A stretch of 64,000 bases of DNA from Peribacillus simplex (lineage in GTDB: Bacteria; Bacillota; Bacilli; Bacillales; DSM-1321), in the NCBI RefSeq assembly GCF_001578185.1, contig NZ_CP011008.1:710001-774000 (forward strand). The letters are read 5' to 3'. The notes below the pieces were generated by a model. That model did not search any database, was not told the DNA's origin, and was given only the letters and a program-made list of their open reading frames with translations. Shown piece by piece: positions 1 through 8,627 of this stretch. Both the position numbers and the translations under genes were made by a program. Positions within the stretch are counted from its first letter, which is position 1. Every line of letters starts with the position of its first letter.

Positions 1-118
1 CGAAACGCCTGAGATTACGGTTGATCCACAAACGTATGAGGTAAAAGTAAACGGGGAACTCATTACTTGTGAACCTGTGGATATAGTACCGATGGGACAA
101 CGCTATTTCTTATTTTAA
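1..118 (+). CDS. ureC: Urease alpha subunit, C-terminal end (partial)
   Basis: Only the last 38 codons are in the window, read in the frame beginning at base 2 and ending at TAA 116-118. The peptide ends in PMGQRYFLF, the conserved C-terminus of the urease catalytic subunit UreC, which binds the two nickel ions. The gene starts outside the window, so none of its metal ligands can be seen. Its identity is strengthened by ureE, ureF, ureG and ureD following directly, the usual order of Gram-positive urease operons. The gap to ureE is about 20 bases, which suggests cotranscription. Confidence 0.9.
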   Translation, partial: ETPEITVDPQTYEVKVNGELITCEPVDIVPMGQRYFLF

Positions 119-140
119 GTCTTATTTTGAGGTGAAAATA

Positions 141-599
141 TTGATCATTGAAAAAATTGTTACAAATATCGACGCAATGGACAGAGAAGAAATTGCGAAA
201 CGCCATATGGAAAAGGTGTACCTGGAAAGTGCTAATTTAGTGAAACGGATTCAAAGAGTGACCACCGACCACGGCCGCGAAATTGGCATTCGCTTAAAAG
301 AACTGCGTGACCTTAAGGCGGGCGATGTTTTATATATGGATGATAAAAATATGATTGTCGTAGATGTCCTTTCCGATGATCTATTAGTCATTAGCCCGCG
401 AAGTTTAAATGAAATGGGAACGATTGCCCATCAATTGGGGAATCGTCACCTTCCAGCTCAATTTGAAGAGAATAATATGCTCGTTCAGTATGATTATCTT
501 GTTGAAGAATTGCTTCAAGAGCTTCAAATTCCTTTTACACGTGAAGATCGGAAAGTAAAACAGGCTTTTCGCCATATTGGACATAGCCATGAATCCTAA
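141..599 (+). CDS. ureE: Urease accessory protein UreE (nickel metallochaperone)
   Basis: UreE carries nickel to the urease maturation complex in the cytoplasm. The protein shows the family pattern: an N-terminal peptide-binding-like half (MIIEKIV..., [14 protein letters not shown] strand near residues 45-55) and a C-terminal nickel-binding half with the conserved GNRH motif near residue 100. A TTG at 141 sits about 6-7 bases after GAGGTG and gives the usual MIIEKIV beginning. A GTG at 132 is an alternative, but it overlaps that ribosome site. The tail (HIGHSHES) is short with three His, unlike the His-rich tails of some UreE proteins. The gene overlaps the start of ureF by 11 bases. Confidence 0.92.
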   Translation: MIIEKIVTNIDAMDREEIAKRHMEKVYLESANLVKRIQRVTTDHGREIGIRLKELRDLKAGDVLYMDDKNMIVVDVLSDDLLVISPRSLNEMGTIAHQLGNRHLPAQFEENNMLVQYDYLVEELLQELQIPFTREDRKVKQAFRHIGHSHES

Positions 600-1275
600 T
601 ATTCTTTCTTTATTCCAACTATGTGATTCGAATTTTCCAACTGGTGCTTTTAGTCATTCATATGGTCTAGAGACATATATTCAAGAAGATCAAGTGTATG
701 ATCAAGCATCGTTTTCCAAGTGGCTTCACGTATATTTAAATGAACAGCTTGTCTATTCAGATGGGCTGGCAACCCGTCTTGTCTATGATGCCTTGGAAAA
801 TGAGGATGTACAAACGGTGTGGAAGGTCGATCGAATGCTGACGGTTCAAAATTTGCCGCGTGAAACAAGAGAAGGCACCAAAAGAATGGGAGAACGCATG
901 GTAAACCTTGTGGGATCTTTATATGAGTTTCCTGTTCACTCGCAATATCAAAAACGGATTAAGGAGAAGCACTCCTTTGGACATCCAGCTATTGCTTTTA
1001 CGATGATAGGGCACCATCTTGGTGTTCCGAGATCAACTACCACCCTCTATTATTTGTATTCTACTATTTCAAGTCTTGTTCAAAATGCCGTTCGTGCGAT
1101 TCCGTTAGGACAAACCGCGGGACAGAAGACGATTCATGAGTTTCAAAGTGCTTTAATAGAGGCGACAGAAAAAATTCAAACTTTGGATAAAGAGGATTTT
1201 GGAATCATTTCACCAGGTTTAGAGTTATCTCAAATGAAACATGAGCGTGTGAACATTCGTATTTTCATGTCTTAA
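589..1275 (+). CDS. ureF: Urease accessory protein UreF
   Basis: UreF is a helical protein that, with UreG and UreD, forms the GTP-dependent complex activating apo-urease. The family signature is clear at the N-terminus ([21 protein letters not shown]). The ~228 residues match the family length. The ATG at 589 gives [10 protein letters not shown] and is preferred over an in-frame TTG at 577, which would add four residues with no better ribosome site. The start overlaps the end of ureE, so translational coupling is likely. ureG follows after about 20 bases. Confidence 0.93.
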   Translation: MNPNILSLFQLCDSNFPTGAFSHSYGLETYIQEDQVYDQASFSKWLHVYLNEQLVYSDGLATRLVYDALENEDVQTVWKVDRMLTVQNLPRETREGTKRMGERMVNLVGSLYEFPVHSQYQKRIKEKHSFGHPAIAFTMIGHHLGVPRSTTTLYYLYSTISSLVQNAVRAIPLGQTAGQKTIHEFQSALIEATEKIQTLDKEDFGIISPGLELSQMKHERVNIRIFMS

Positions 1276-1295
1276 TATAGAAGGAGTGTTTTTAT

Positions 1296-1907
1296 ATGGA
1301 ACCGATTAAAATTGGAGTAGGCGGACCTGTTGGAGCCGGAAAAACGATGTTGGTTGAAAGGCTAACCCGTCATTTAGAAGGTGAAATCAGCATGGCCGTT
1401 GTGACGAATGATATTTATACAAAAGAAGATGCCAAATTTTTAATGCAAAATGGAGTCCTACCGGCAGACCGTATTATTGGGGTTGAAACAGGCGGATGTC
1501 CACATACAGCTATTCGTGAAGACGCCTCCATGAATTTTGCCGCTATAGATGAATTAAAAGAGAAGCATCCGGACGTAGAGCTCATTTTTGTGGAAAGTGG
1601 AGGCGATAATCTTGCGGCGACTTTCAGCCCAGAGCTTGTGGATTTCTCCATCTATATTATTGATGTAGCTCAAGGCGAAAAAATTCCGCGTAAAGGTGGC
1701 CAAGGGATGATTAAATCAGATTTATTCATCATTAATAAAACGGATTTAGCTCCTTTCGTTGGCGCAAGCCTCGAAGTGATGGAGTCTGATACGAAGGTTT
1801 TTCGCGGAAATAAACCGTTTGTTTTCACCAATTTAAAAGATAACACGGGGCTTGATCAGGTCATTAACTGGCTTATGAAGAATGCATTATTAAAAGGATT
1901 GGAATAA
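1296..1907 (+). CDS. ureG: Urease accessory GTPase UreG
   Basis: UreG is the SIMIBI-class GTPase that powers nickel insertion into urease. Visible features: a P-loop GPVGAGKT near residues 10-17, the metal-binding CPH motif in [13 protein letters not shown] near residues 65-78, [15 protein letters not shown] near 100, and the guanine-specificity NKTD at about 147-150. At 203 residues it has normal length. The start follows GAAGGAGTG, a strong ribosome site. Its TAA overlaps the ATG of ureD by one base, so the two are almost certainly coupled. Confidence 0.96.
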   Translation: MEPIKIGVGGPVGAGKTMLVERLTRHLEGEISMAVVTNDIYTKEDAKFLMQNGVLPADRIIGVETGGCPHTAIREDASMNFAAIDELKEKHPDVELIFVESGGDNLAATFSPELVDFSIYIIDVAQGEKIPRKGGQGMIKSDLFIINKTDLAPFVGASLEVMESDTKVFRGNKPFVFTNLKDNTGLDQVINWLMKNALLKGLE

Positions 1908-2731
1908 TGGAAGACTGGACTGGAGTTTTGTGTCTAGATGTCGAAGATAGGAATGGAAAGACTGTAGCGAAAAATGTATATTTTCAGGGCGCATTGAAAG
2001 TGATGCGTCCGGTTTATCATGACGACTCTGGACAAGCTTGTTATTATATATTGAACCCCGGTGGAGGCTATTTAGACGGAGATCGCTATAAAATACAAAT
2101 TACGCTCGAGAAGCAAGCGAGACTAACCTTAACGACACAATCCGCAACAAAGGTTTATAAGACACCTAACACTCATGCCTACCAGGAAACAGAGATCATT
2201 CTACAGTCTGGATGTTATCTCGAATATATTCCGGATCCGCTTATTATGTATCAGGACGCGCGCTATAAACAAAAAAATGTCATTCGCATGGAGAAAGGGG
2301 CGACTTTCCTTTATTCCGACATTTTAACCCCGGGGTGGTCTCCGGATGGAGATCGTTTCAGTTATAATCGGCTTCAATTCATCAATGAAATTTATATGGA
2401 CGATGAACTTGTGGCATATGATCATATTCAATTGAATCCTGCTGCCCAAAATATAGAGAAGATTGGATTCATGGAAGGGTTTTCGCATTTAGGTTCCATG
2501 CTTGTGGTTGGCGAACAAACAAGCCCTGACCTCCTTGATCGGCTATATCAGGCTATTAATGGGAATACAGATCGATATAAAATTGGACTATCTTTATTAT
2601 CTGTACCAGGATTTACGGTTCGTATATTAGCCAACTCGACACAAGAAATAGAGAAAATCTTTACTGAGTGTCACCGAATTATTAGTCAAGAGTGGTTTAT
2701 TACAAAACCGTGTTTTCTAAGAAAGTATTAA
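1907..2731 (+). CDS. ureD: Urease accessory protein UreD/UreH
   Basis: UreD is the scaffold that docks UreF and UreG onto apo-urease during nickel loading. Typical family segments are visible: NPGGGYLDGDRY (about residues 47-58), TTQSATKVYKT (about 77-87), EYIPDPLIMYQDA (about 103-115) and a W-SPDGDRF region near 145. The 274-residue length is normal. The start ATG overlaps the ureG stop. A strong hairpin terminator begins 10 bases after the stop, so ureD is the last gene of the urease operon and the nickel permease downstream needs its own promoter or read-through. Confidence 0.92.
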   Translation: MEDWTGVLCLDVEDRNGKTVAKNVYFQGALKVMRPVYHDDSGQACYYILNPGGGYLDGDRYKIQITLEKQARLTLTTQSATKVYKTPNTHAYQETEIILQSGCYLEYIPDPLIMYQDARYKQKNVIRMEKGATFLYSDILTPGWSPDGDRFSYNRLQFINEIYMDDELVAYDHIQLNPAAQNIEKIGFMEGFSHLGSMLVVGEQTSPDLLDRLYQAINGNTDRYKIGLSLLSVPGFTVRILANSTQEIEKIFTECHRIISQEWFITKPCFLRKY

Positions 2732-2740
2732 TACTTAGAA

Positions 2741-2771
2741 CCCGGCAATCAAAAGGTTGCCGGGCTTTTAT
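2741..2771 (+). terminator. Rho-independent terminator of the urease operon
   Basis: CCCGGCAA at 2741-2748 pairs perfectly with TTGCCGGG at 2757-2764 across an 8-base loop, followed by CTTTTAT. It lies directly after ureD. Confidence 0.85.
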
Positions 2772-2853
2772 CCGGGTTAATCAGGCTGTAAAAAACCGCC
2801 ACTTATGGAAGTTTCACTTTATAAGGGACAAAAAGTTTGAAGGAGAAATATTT

Positions 2854-3567
2854 ATGGATGTTACATTGTTTTCAGTTTTAACGATAGGTTTTGTTTTGGG
2901 AATCAGGCATGCAATTGAGCCTGATCATGTGATTGCAGTATCAACAATTGCAAGTCAAAGCAAAAAGTTATGGCACGCTTCTCTAGCAGGGGTATTTTGG
3001 GGGATAGGTCATACGATAACATTATTTATAGTTGGTATTATTCTTATTCTTATGAAGGGTGAAATACCAGGGAAATGGTCTATGTCTCTAGAATTTTTAG
3101 TAGGAATCATGCTTGTCTATCTTGGTGTTACAACGATCCTTTCTTTCAAAAGTATCCATGTACATACGCATGGACATGATGGAGATGAACATAAACATGT
3201 CCATACCCATGAACATGGTGGTAAACATGAGCATAAACACAAACATAAACATGTTTCATATTTGAAATCGATGTCTATTGGTCTAGTCCATGGTCTTGCA
3301 GGAAGTGGCACTATGGTTATATTGACGATGAGTACAGTAAAGAGTGTTTGGGAAGCGGCTATTTATATCCTTTTATTTGGAGTAGGAACGGTCATTGGTA
3401 TGCTTTTTTTCACTACGATTATTGGTATCCCTTTTGTGTTAAGTATGAAACGTGTTAAAATTAGTAGAACACTTGTATTCACAATGGGCACAATTAGCAT
3501 GGTTTTTGGAATATATTATATGTATAATTTAGGGGTTAATGAAGGATTATTTAACCTTTGGTTTTAA
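2854..3567 (+). CDS. High-affinity nickel permease (NiCoT/UreH-type)
   Basis: A 237-residue polytopic membrane protein that probably imports nickel for the adjacent urease. NiCoT-type motifs are visible: HAIEPDH near residue 17 (family HX4DH), FWGIGHT near residue 48 and GLVHGLAGSG near residue 145. Between the N- and C-terminal helical bundles is a His-rich loop (residues about 100-132) with many HxH and KHxH repeats, a likely metal buffer. The open frame extends upstream to 2692, but the ATG at 2854 after AAGGAGAAA is the true start. The upstream residues come from frame read-through of the terminator region. Cobalt transport cannot be excluded; urease linkage favours nickel. Confidence 0.9.
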   Translation: MDVTLFSVLTIGFVLGIRHAIEPDHVIAVSTIASQSKKLWHASLAGVFWGIGHTITLFIVGIILILMKGEIPGKWSMSLEFLVGIMLVYLGVTTILSFKSIHVHTHGHDGDEHKHVHTHEHGGKHEHKHKHKHVSYLKSMSIGLVHGLAGSGTMVILTMSTVKSVWEAAIYILLFGVGTVIGMLFFTTIIGIPFVLSMKRVKISRTLVFTMGTISMVFGIYYMYNLGVNEGLFNLWF

Positions 3568-3645
3568 GTCAGTAAGGAATGTTGAATCGAAGCGGCTAAC
3601 ATACACACTATTATTGAATGCTATATATAAATGAAGGGGGATTAG

Positions 3646-4257
3646 ATGAATACTCTTGGATATGCGATACTTAGTTCGCTTGGTAGAAATCCATGTTCCG
3701 GCTATCAATTAGTTGGATATTTAGAGGTATTATGGCCTGCGAAGCATAGTCAAATATATCCTCTGTTAGCTAAAATGGAGAAGAATGGGCTTTTGGAATT
3801 TGAACATATTGAACAAACGGGTAAACCTGATAAGAAAATATATTCACTCACAGAAAAAGGAAGAGAAACTCTGGAAAAATGGGTCACTGAATCGCCTTCT
3901 GATCCGATCATTCGAGATGAATTTCTTATTAAGATGTATTCGATTTGGTTATCGAATGAAGAAAATGCGAAAAAATTAATTCAGGACCGAATTGCTAAAT
4001 TAGAACAAACCGTGGCTTTACGAGATGAAAATATAGCCAGAATTGAACAAACACATGGGAAGAATGGGTTAGAAATGACATCTAAACATTTTGGTGGTTA
4101 TATTCTTTTTAATAGAAGGAGTATGTTAGATGAAGAAGAAATTTCATGGTGTAAGTGGGTTCTGAATTTGATTGAAAAAGCAAGATTAAACAATTTATTG
4201 TTAGGAATCATTGTAGGAAAACTTAATATAATCATTCAAGACAAGATATTGATTTAA
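3646..4257 (+). CDS. PadR-family transcriptional regulator
   Basis: A 203-residue cytoplasmic DNA-binding protein. The N-terminal ~85 residues form the PadR winged helix: GYAILSSLGRNPCSGYQL, then HSQIYPLLAKMEKNGLLE as recognition helix, then a wing ending in KKIYSLTEKG. The C-terminal half is an AphA/Vir-like helical dimerisation domain. A ribosome site AAGGGGG precedes the ATG. PadR proteins usually repress a neighbouring transporter or detoxification gene. Here the upstream neighbour is the nickel permease, but no palindromic operator was obvious, so its target is unknown. A strong terminator lies ~90 bases downstream. Confidence 0.88.
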   Translation: MNTLGYAILSSLGRNPCSGYQLVGYLEVLWPAKHSQIYPLLAKMEKNGLLEFEHIEQTGKPDKKIYSLTEKGRETLEKWVTESPSDPIIRDEFLIKMYSIWLSNEENAKKLIQDRIAKLEQTVALRDENIARIEQTHGKNGLEMTSKHFGGYILFNRRSMLDEEEISWCKWVLNLIEKARLNNLLLGIIVGKLNIIIQDKILI

Positions 4258-4343
4258 TGACTATAATCAAAAATTCCAGCTTTGTTTCGGTGCCTGTGCA
4301 TCCCAATCATCCCAAAAGCTTAATTATTGAATCTGATACCAAA

Positions 4344-4379
4344 AAAAGGAGGGCTGTTTAAAAGCACAGCCCTCCTTTT
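4344..4379 (+). terminator. Strong Rho-independent terminator after the PadR gene
   Basis: A 14-bp perfect stem, AAAAGGAGGGCTGT (4344-4357) with ACAGCCCTCCTTTT (4366-4379), and an 8-base loop. The A/T-flanked arms allow action in both directions. The rest of the 4258-4634 gap holds a doubtful small reading frame and the deacetylase terminator. Confidence 0.85.
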
Positions 4380-4454
4380 GATGTTGTTGGGAAATTTCCC
4401 TACAATCAAAGCGAAAGGTTCCCTCTAATGAATATTTAAGAGGAGAGGTTTTCG

Positions 4455-4709
4455 TTGAAGATTAAGTATTTATTTGAAGATGCACCTCAAAATTTGGAGT
4501 CTTTAATCACCGCTGACAAAACAGCCTCTTTTAATCGTAGGCAGGTAAATCGGAAATCTAGTAAAGCTTCAATTTGGCAAACATCAGAAAAAAGAAACCT
4601 ATGCAGTCAAAACTTGCATAGGTTTCTTCCCTATTTACTGCCCATAACTAATCAGGTTCGTCATGATTCGATATCCGCCTGGAACCTGACCTTGAATTTG
4701 CCTGTATAG
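4455..4709 (+). CDS. Doubtful small reading frame (84 codons)
   Basis: A TTG-start frame preceded by a good ribosome site (AGAGGAGAGG, 6 bases away). The first ~45 residues look protein-like (MKIKYLFEDAPQNLESLITA), but I recognise no family. The frame runs through the terminator hairpin at 4592-4628 and into the 3' end of the opposite-strand deacetylase gene. It is therefore either a decayed gene remnant cut off by later sequence or spurious. Low confidence. Confidence 0.2.
   Translation: MKIKYLFEDAPQNLESLITADKTASFNRRQVNRKSSKASIWQTSEKRNLCSQNLHRFLPYLLPITNQVRHDSISAWNLTLNLPV
4592..4628 (-). terminator. Rho-independent terminator of the PIG-L deacetylase gene
   Basis: A 14-bp perfect inverted repeat, 4592-4605 with 4615-4628. 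On the minus strand it is followed by CTTTTTTCTG, just downstream of the stop of the minus-strand gene. Confidence 0.8.
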
Positions 4710-7139
4710 GACAAGGTTCGTGTAAAGGTAGGTGCCTTTACCGTATTTTGCCATAAGGATTCCGCCATCAAATGGTGCTTCATTCGGATCAGCCATGGAA
4801 ATGAACGTTTCAAATCGATTATCCCATTTCATTGGGAAGTACAATCCTCTTTCTTGATCCCAATTATTCCAGTCGTCCGATGTTATTTTATTTGGATAGT
4901 TAAAAAGCGCTGATTTTGGTTTCAACACGTTTACCGCGGCATTTTCATCTGTTACCCTCCAGCGAATGGAAGGATTCCCGAGGGTAAGTGGATATGGGGC
5001 AGTCTTCAGGGCATCCCATCCATCACCAGGTTTATGGTATTGAACGACGAGATGACCGCCATTTTCCACATATTCAAGTAAGCGAGCGTTATTTGCCTTC
5101 AAATCTTCCCTGGATAGATAGGCACGTATGCCTGTAACGATCGTGTCGTATTGGCTCAAATCACCTTCTGCTAAATCAGCTGCGGTTAACTTTGTAATGT
5201 TAAGGCCTGCATTGCTTAAGTAATCTGCTACTTTATCAAATCCACTTTCAATGTAACCCACTTTTAATGAAGCCGGCATTAAAAGCTCAAATGCAACAGT
5301 GTTGGTGGCTGCTGGGTATTGGTAATAGAATGTTCCGATATGGTCATAGGAAATTTCCTGGATGGTTGAATCAAAGGTTTTGCCATTGACAGTGGCAACT
5401 GCCTTAACCTGATATTCCCCATTTTGAATTGCCTTCGGTGGTGTGAGGGTGAACTTCACTTGTTTTTCTTCTGATTTTTCATTAAGTGATACGGTGGCTT
5501 TTTTAGGGAGAATTCCCCAATTTTCAGGGATTTTCAAAGCGACCTTTGCTGATGTCTTTCCCTCTGTATAATTTTTCAAGGTTACGGTCACTGGTATTTC
5601 TTCTTTTACATCTACTGTATTTACCACGATATCTTCAGGAGATAGGGTAAGGCCAACGTCAGGAAGGACAGCTATCGTTCCATCCAATTCTTCCTTTATG
5701 GCAGTTTTGGTGCTGCCGTATTTATAAGAAATATTGGTTGTAATTGTTGATTCATCATAAGCATGGTAATAAGCTGCATCTTCTGGGACTTTAACCTGGT
5801 AGGTTATTTTTGCTGATTCATTTGGTTTTAGATTGATTTCTTTAGATTTTGTTTTAGCCGTCCATCCTTTAGGCACGTTCAATGCAGCCGCGACTTTTTT
5901 CAATGCTTGTTTCCCGTTATTCTTCAAGGTTACGGTTACGTTCGTATTTTGGCCTTTCGTAAGAATCATTGAAGCAGCTTTAGCTTGAACATCCAGTCCT
6001 GAGGAGACATAACTGACGTTTTGCAATTGCTCATCTTTTAATGAGAGCTTATGAATCAAGTCGTTCTTCGTGGCAGGACTTAGCTTAGCTTTTTTGATTT
6101 GCGCAATAATTGAACGAACATTGGAGAGCGCTGTTTGGGATGTTGAAAAAACACGTTTATCATTTGGATAAGCCGTAATAACGGCATCCAAATTTCGTTG
6201 TAAGTATTTAAATTCACCCTTTAATTTTGAAGCTGAGTGAGGGAGTTTTTCAGCCCATTCTGTAAAATTATAAGGTACACCTGCAAAAAGGTCCGACTGT
6301 TTTTTTGTATCAACGGCACTTTGTTTCAAATCCAGATGGATCTGTCGAGGTGCTGCAGGAATATCAGAACCCATGCCTTGGCTTTTATGAAGATAGCGGG
6401 ATTGTTCCCCAAGCTGCGGGTAAGTCACACCATATATTGGATCATATTTTCCGATTTCAATCGAAGTGGTTGCTTGATCTGCGGAGGAAACAGGTAAATA
6501 TAACTTTTTCACTTGCCATACAGATAGACCCTGTTTCAATTGTTGTGGAAAAACAGTTGGATCAGCGGCATCCTTAAAGGCACGTTCACTTAAGATTGTC
6601 ATTGTTCGATGATGTCCATGCTGGGTATCATCATTTTGGAAGGAAGGCATCAATATATCAGGCTGATACGTTCGAATAAAGCGGATAAGCCGTTCATACG
6701 TGAGTTTCTCACCCCACTTTTCTAATGTTTCCCCTGGTGTTTTAGAGAAGCCGAAATCATAAATGGGATCAGAGGTTGTTTCACTTAGATGATACGCCTT
6801 CACCCCAGTGATTTTTGCAGCTTCTATCATTTCCCTTGAACGGATGATTCCAAGAGCATTGTCCAGTTCATCCCCAATTTCATTTTGTCCCCCTTCACCC
6901 CGATTTGCAATCAGGCTGGATGTCTTCACACCTAATCCTCTCGATAGATAAGCGAGAAAGTCACTTCGCTCATCATCTGGATGGGCTCCGCTGTTTAAGA
7001 ATGTCACGGTCGTCTCGAGTGGCTTGACTGCATTCCATAACTCAACGTTGGCTTTCTCCGTTTTTGCAGCGCTGCCCCCGAGCGGCAATGATGCAAGAAC
7101 GAACCAAAGAGAAAGCAAAGATACCAGAGCTTTTTTCAT
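4635..7139 (-). CDS. Secreted PIG-L/LmbE-type N-acetyl-sugar deacetylase with NEW3-like domains
   Basis: An 834-residue exported protein. A signal peptide is visible (MKKALVSLLSLWFVLASLP, cleavage near SAA). The PIG-L zinc deacetylase domain follows at about residues 45-270, with AHPDDE (zinc ligands His/Asp) near 53-58 and QHGHH near residue 180. After a linker come two beta-sandwich segments of NPCBM/NEW3 type (about 390-640). The C-terminal ~180 residues (from KVGYIESGFDKVADYL) resemble a ThuA/GATase-like fold. The family removes N-acetyl groups from glycans or small glycosides; the substrate is unknown. Its promoter region faces the ROK repressor gene and contains a palindromic operator, suggesting ROK control. 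Length is much above a bare PIG-L domain because of the accessory domains. Confidence 0.85.
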   Translation of the reverse strand: MKKALVSLLSLWFVLASLPLGGSAAKTEKANVELWNAVKPLETTVTFLNSGAHPDDERSDFLAYLSRGLGVKTSSLIANRGEGGQNEIGDELDNALGIIRSREMIEAAKITGVKAYHLSETTSDPIYDFGFSKTPGETLEKWGEKLTYERLIRFIRTYQPDILMPSFQNDDTQHGHHRTMTILSERAFKDAADPTVFPQQLKQGLSVWQVKKLYLPVSSADQATTSIEIGKYDPIYGVTYPQLGEQSRYLHKSQGMGSDIPAAPRQIHLDLKQSAVDTKKQSDLFAGVPYNFTEWAEKLPHSASKLKGEFKYLQRNLDAVITAYPNDKRVFSTSQTALSNVRSIIAQIKKAKLSPATKNDLIHKLSLKDEQLQNVSYVSSGLDVQAKAASMILTKGQNTNVTVTLKNNGKQALKKVAAALNVPKGWTAKTKSKEINLKPNESAKITYQVKVPEDAAYYHAYDESTITTNISYKYGSTKTAIKEELDGTIAVLPDVGLTLSPEDIVVNTVDVKEEIPVTVTLKNYTEGKTSAKVALKIPENWGILPKKATVSLNEKSEEKQVKFTLTPPKAIQNGEYQVKAVATVNGKTFDSTIQEISYDHIGTFYYQYPAATNTVAFELLMPASLKVGYIESGFDKVADYLSNAGLNITKLTAADLAEGDLSQYDTIVTGIRAYLSREDLKANNARLLEYVENGGHLVVQYHKPGDGWDALKTAPYPLTLGNPSIRWRVTDENAAVNVLKPKSALFNYPNKITSDDWNNWDQERGLYFPMKWDNRFETFISMADPNEAPFDGGILMAKYGKGTYLYTNLVLYRQIQGQVPGGYRIMTNLISYGQ

Positions 7140-7196
7140 TTTTCATTTAACCTCCTTCAACTAAAATACCTAAACTCTTGTGAAGAAATTAATGTA

Positions 7197-7217
7197 GGTT
7201 AGTAATATTTTCTAACC
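7197..7217. promoter_or_regulatory. Palindromic operator copy 1 between deacetylase and ROK gene
   Basis: Arms GGTTAG (7197-7202) and CTAACC (7212-7217) flank the core TAATATTTT. About 58 bases upstream of the deacetylase start, it has the shape of XylR/ROK-type operators. A second copy in inverted orientation lies at 7359-7378, matching at 16 of 20 positions. Confidence 0.6.
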
Positions 7218-7358
7218 AACCAGGCGAAAAAACATATCTAATAAATATCATTGATGGTTATAAATGTAAATAATGCGAAGTAACTATTAAAATAAGAATA
7301 TTTAAAAGAGTCAAAAAAAACTTGTGTGCTAAATTCCTTTGAGTTATATTTTTACTTA

Positions 7359-7378
7359 ATTAGGAAAAATTACTAACT
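7359..7378. promoter_or_regulatory. Palindromic operator copy 2, just upstream of the ROK gene
   Basis: Reverse-complemented, this site reads AGTTAGTAATTTTTCCTAAT, matching 16 of 20 positions of the site at 7197. It ends 23 bases before the ROK start and would let the repressor control both itself and the divergent deacetylase gene. Confidence 0.6.
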
Positions 7379-7401
7379 AAATGATGTAAGGCCGTGATGT
7401 G

Positions 7402-8625
7402 ATGAGTTTTAAAAAAACACCCAGTCATCAAAAATATGCAAATAAAAAAAGGATCATTCAATGCATTCAACAATGTTCACCCATTTCAAGAGCGGAAATC
7501 GCCGTTAAGCTTCAGTTGAGTAAACCGACTGTTTCTCTGGCTGTGGATGAACTTATACAGGAGAAATGGGTATTTGAGAAAGGGATTGGAGAGTCCTCTT
7601 CTCAAGGTGGGAGAAGGCCTATCCAGCTCTTTTTCAATGAGGAGGCTGCCTATATCATTGGGACTGATATTGGCGGGACGAAAGTGAAAATCGTTTTATG
7701 TGATTTAAGTGGAAAAATCCTTGCTGAAACTAGTTTTTCAACAAAAAATTATTTGCAATCAGGTCTTCTTAAACAAATGGCGATTGAAACGGAACGGTTA
7801 ATTGCAAAGAATCAGATTGTGAAAAACAGGATATTAGGGATGGGGGTTGGGATTCCTGGTATAACGCAAACGGCAAGCGGATTAGTCATAGAGGCACCGA
7901 GTTTAGGATGGATTCAATATCCGTTTATAGCGGAAGCGAAACGGTATTTTGATTTCCCTATTTTTCTCGACAATGATGTAAACGCGGCGGCACTCGGTGA
8001 ACAGTGGCTGGGTAATGCACAAAATAAGCGGAATTTGTTGTTCATTGCGGTTGGAACCGGTATAGGAAGCGGGATTATCTTGAATAACCAGTTATACAGA
8101 GGGGCTTCCAGTGCAGCTGGGGAGATGGGTTATATGGTGACGGACAAAGAGGATATGAAGCGTGAATTCAAGCCGATTTTCCATAGATACGGTTATCTGG
8201 AAAGTGTCGCAGGAGGAAAATCGATTGGCGGTCATTTTACCAGAGCTGTTCTCAAAGATCCTCAGCATTCTTTATTTGAACGGGCCAAGTCATCCGAACT
8301 GACAGGGGAAGATGCCTTTTTGTCCGCGAAAAAAGGGGACACGACAGCCATGGCCGTCATTAATGAAGCAATCGAACATTTAGCCTGCGGAATTGTCAAT
8401 GCGGCTAGTTTGCTAAATCCAGATGTGATCATATTAGGAGGTGGTGTATTAAATTCTTCTGAATACATTTTACCTAGAATTCGTGAGATCGTTGATCGAT
8501 ATCTTCCAAGTTTAGTAGAAATGAAAATTTCACAACTGGGAGAAAACGCAGGAGTATTAGGAGCGGTTTCCCTATTCTTAAGGGAACATGATAGCATTTT
8601 GAATTTTCATGATGAGGGGGATTAA
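7402..8625 (+). CDS. ROK-family transcriptional repressor (XylR/NagC type)
   Basis: About 407 residues. The N-terminal winged helix (about 15-80) includes ISRAEIAVKLQLSKPTVS as helix-turn-helix and a wing with GGRRP. The ROK sugar-kinase-like domain follows, with IGTDIGGTKVKI (phosphate-1 loop), LDNDVNAAALGE (catalytic-Asp region), GTGIGSGII and a GEMGYM segment. The usual ROK zinc site CxCGxxGCxE is absent; the matching segment reads FHRYGYLE, so it lacks all three Cys. An in-frame GTG at 7399 is the alternative start. It leads an apparent operon with the ABC importer and lyase (2-base gap to the next gene). Likely an effector-controlled repressor; the effector is unknown. Confidence 0.88.
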   Translation: MSFKKTPSHQKYANKKRIIQCIQQCSPISRAEIAVKLQLSKPTVSLAVDELIQEKWVFEKGIGESSSQGGRRPIQLFFNEEAAYIIGTDIGGTKVKIVLCDLSGKILAETSFSTKNYLQSGLLKQMAIETERLIAKNQIVKNRILGMGVGIPGITQTASGLVIEAPSLGWIQYPFIAEAKRYFDFPIFLDNDVNAAALGEQWLGNAQNKRNLLFIAVGTGIGSGIILNNQLYRGASSAAGEMGYMVTDKEDMKREFKPIFHRYGYLESVAGGKSIGGHFTRAVLKDPQHSLFERAKSSELTGEDAFLSAKKGDTTAMAVINEAIEHLACGIVNAASLLNPDVIILGGGVLNSSEYILPRIREIVDRYLPSLVEMKISQLGENAGVLGAVSLFLREHDSILNFHDEGD

Positions 8626-8627
8626 TA

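Noticed and set aside
2692..2853. N-terminal extension of the nickel permease frame
   Set aside because: It runs through the urease-operon terminator and lies upstream of a strong ribosome site and ATG at 2854.
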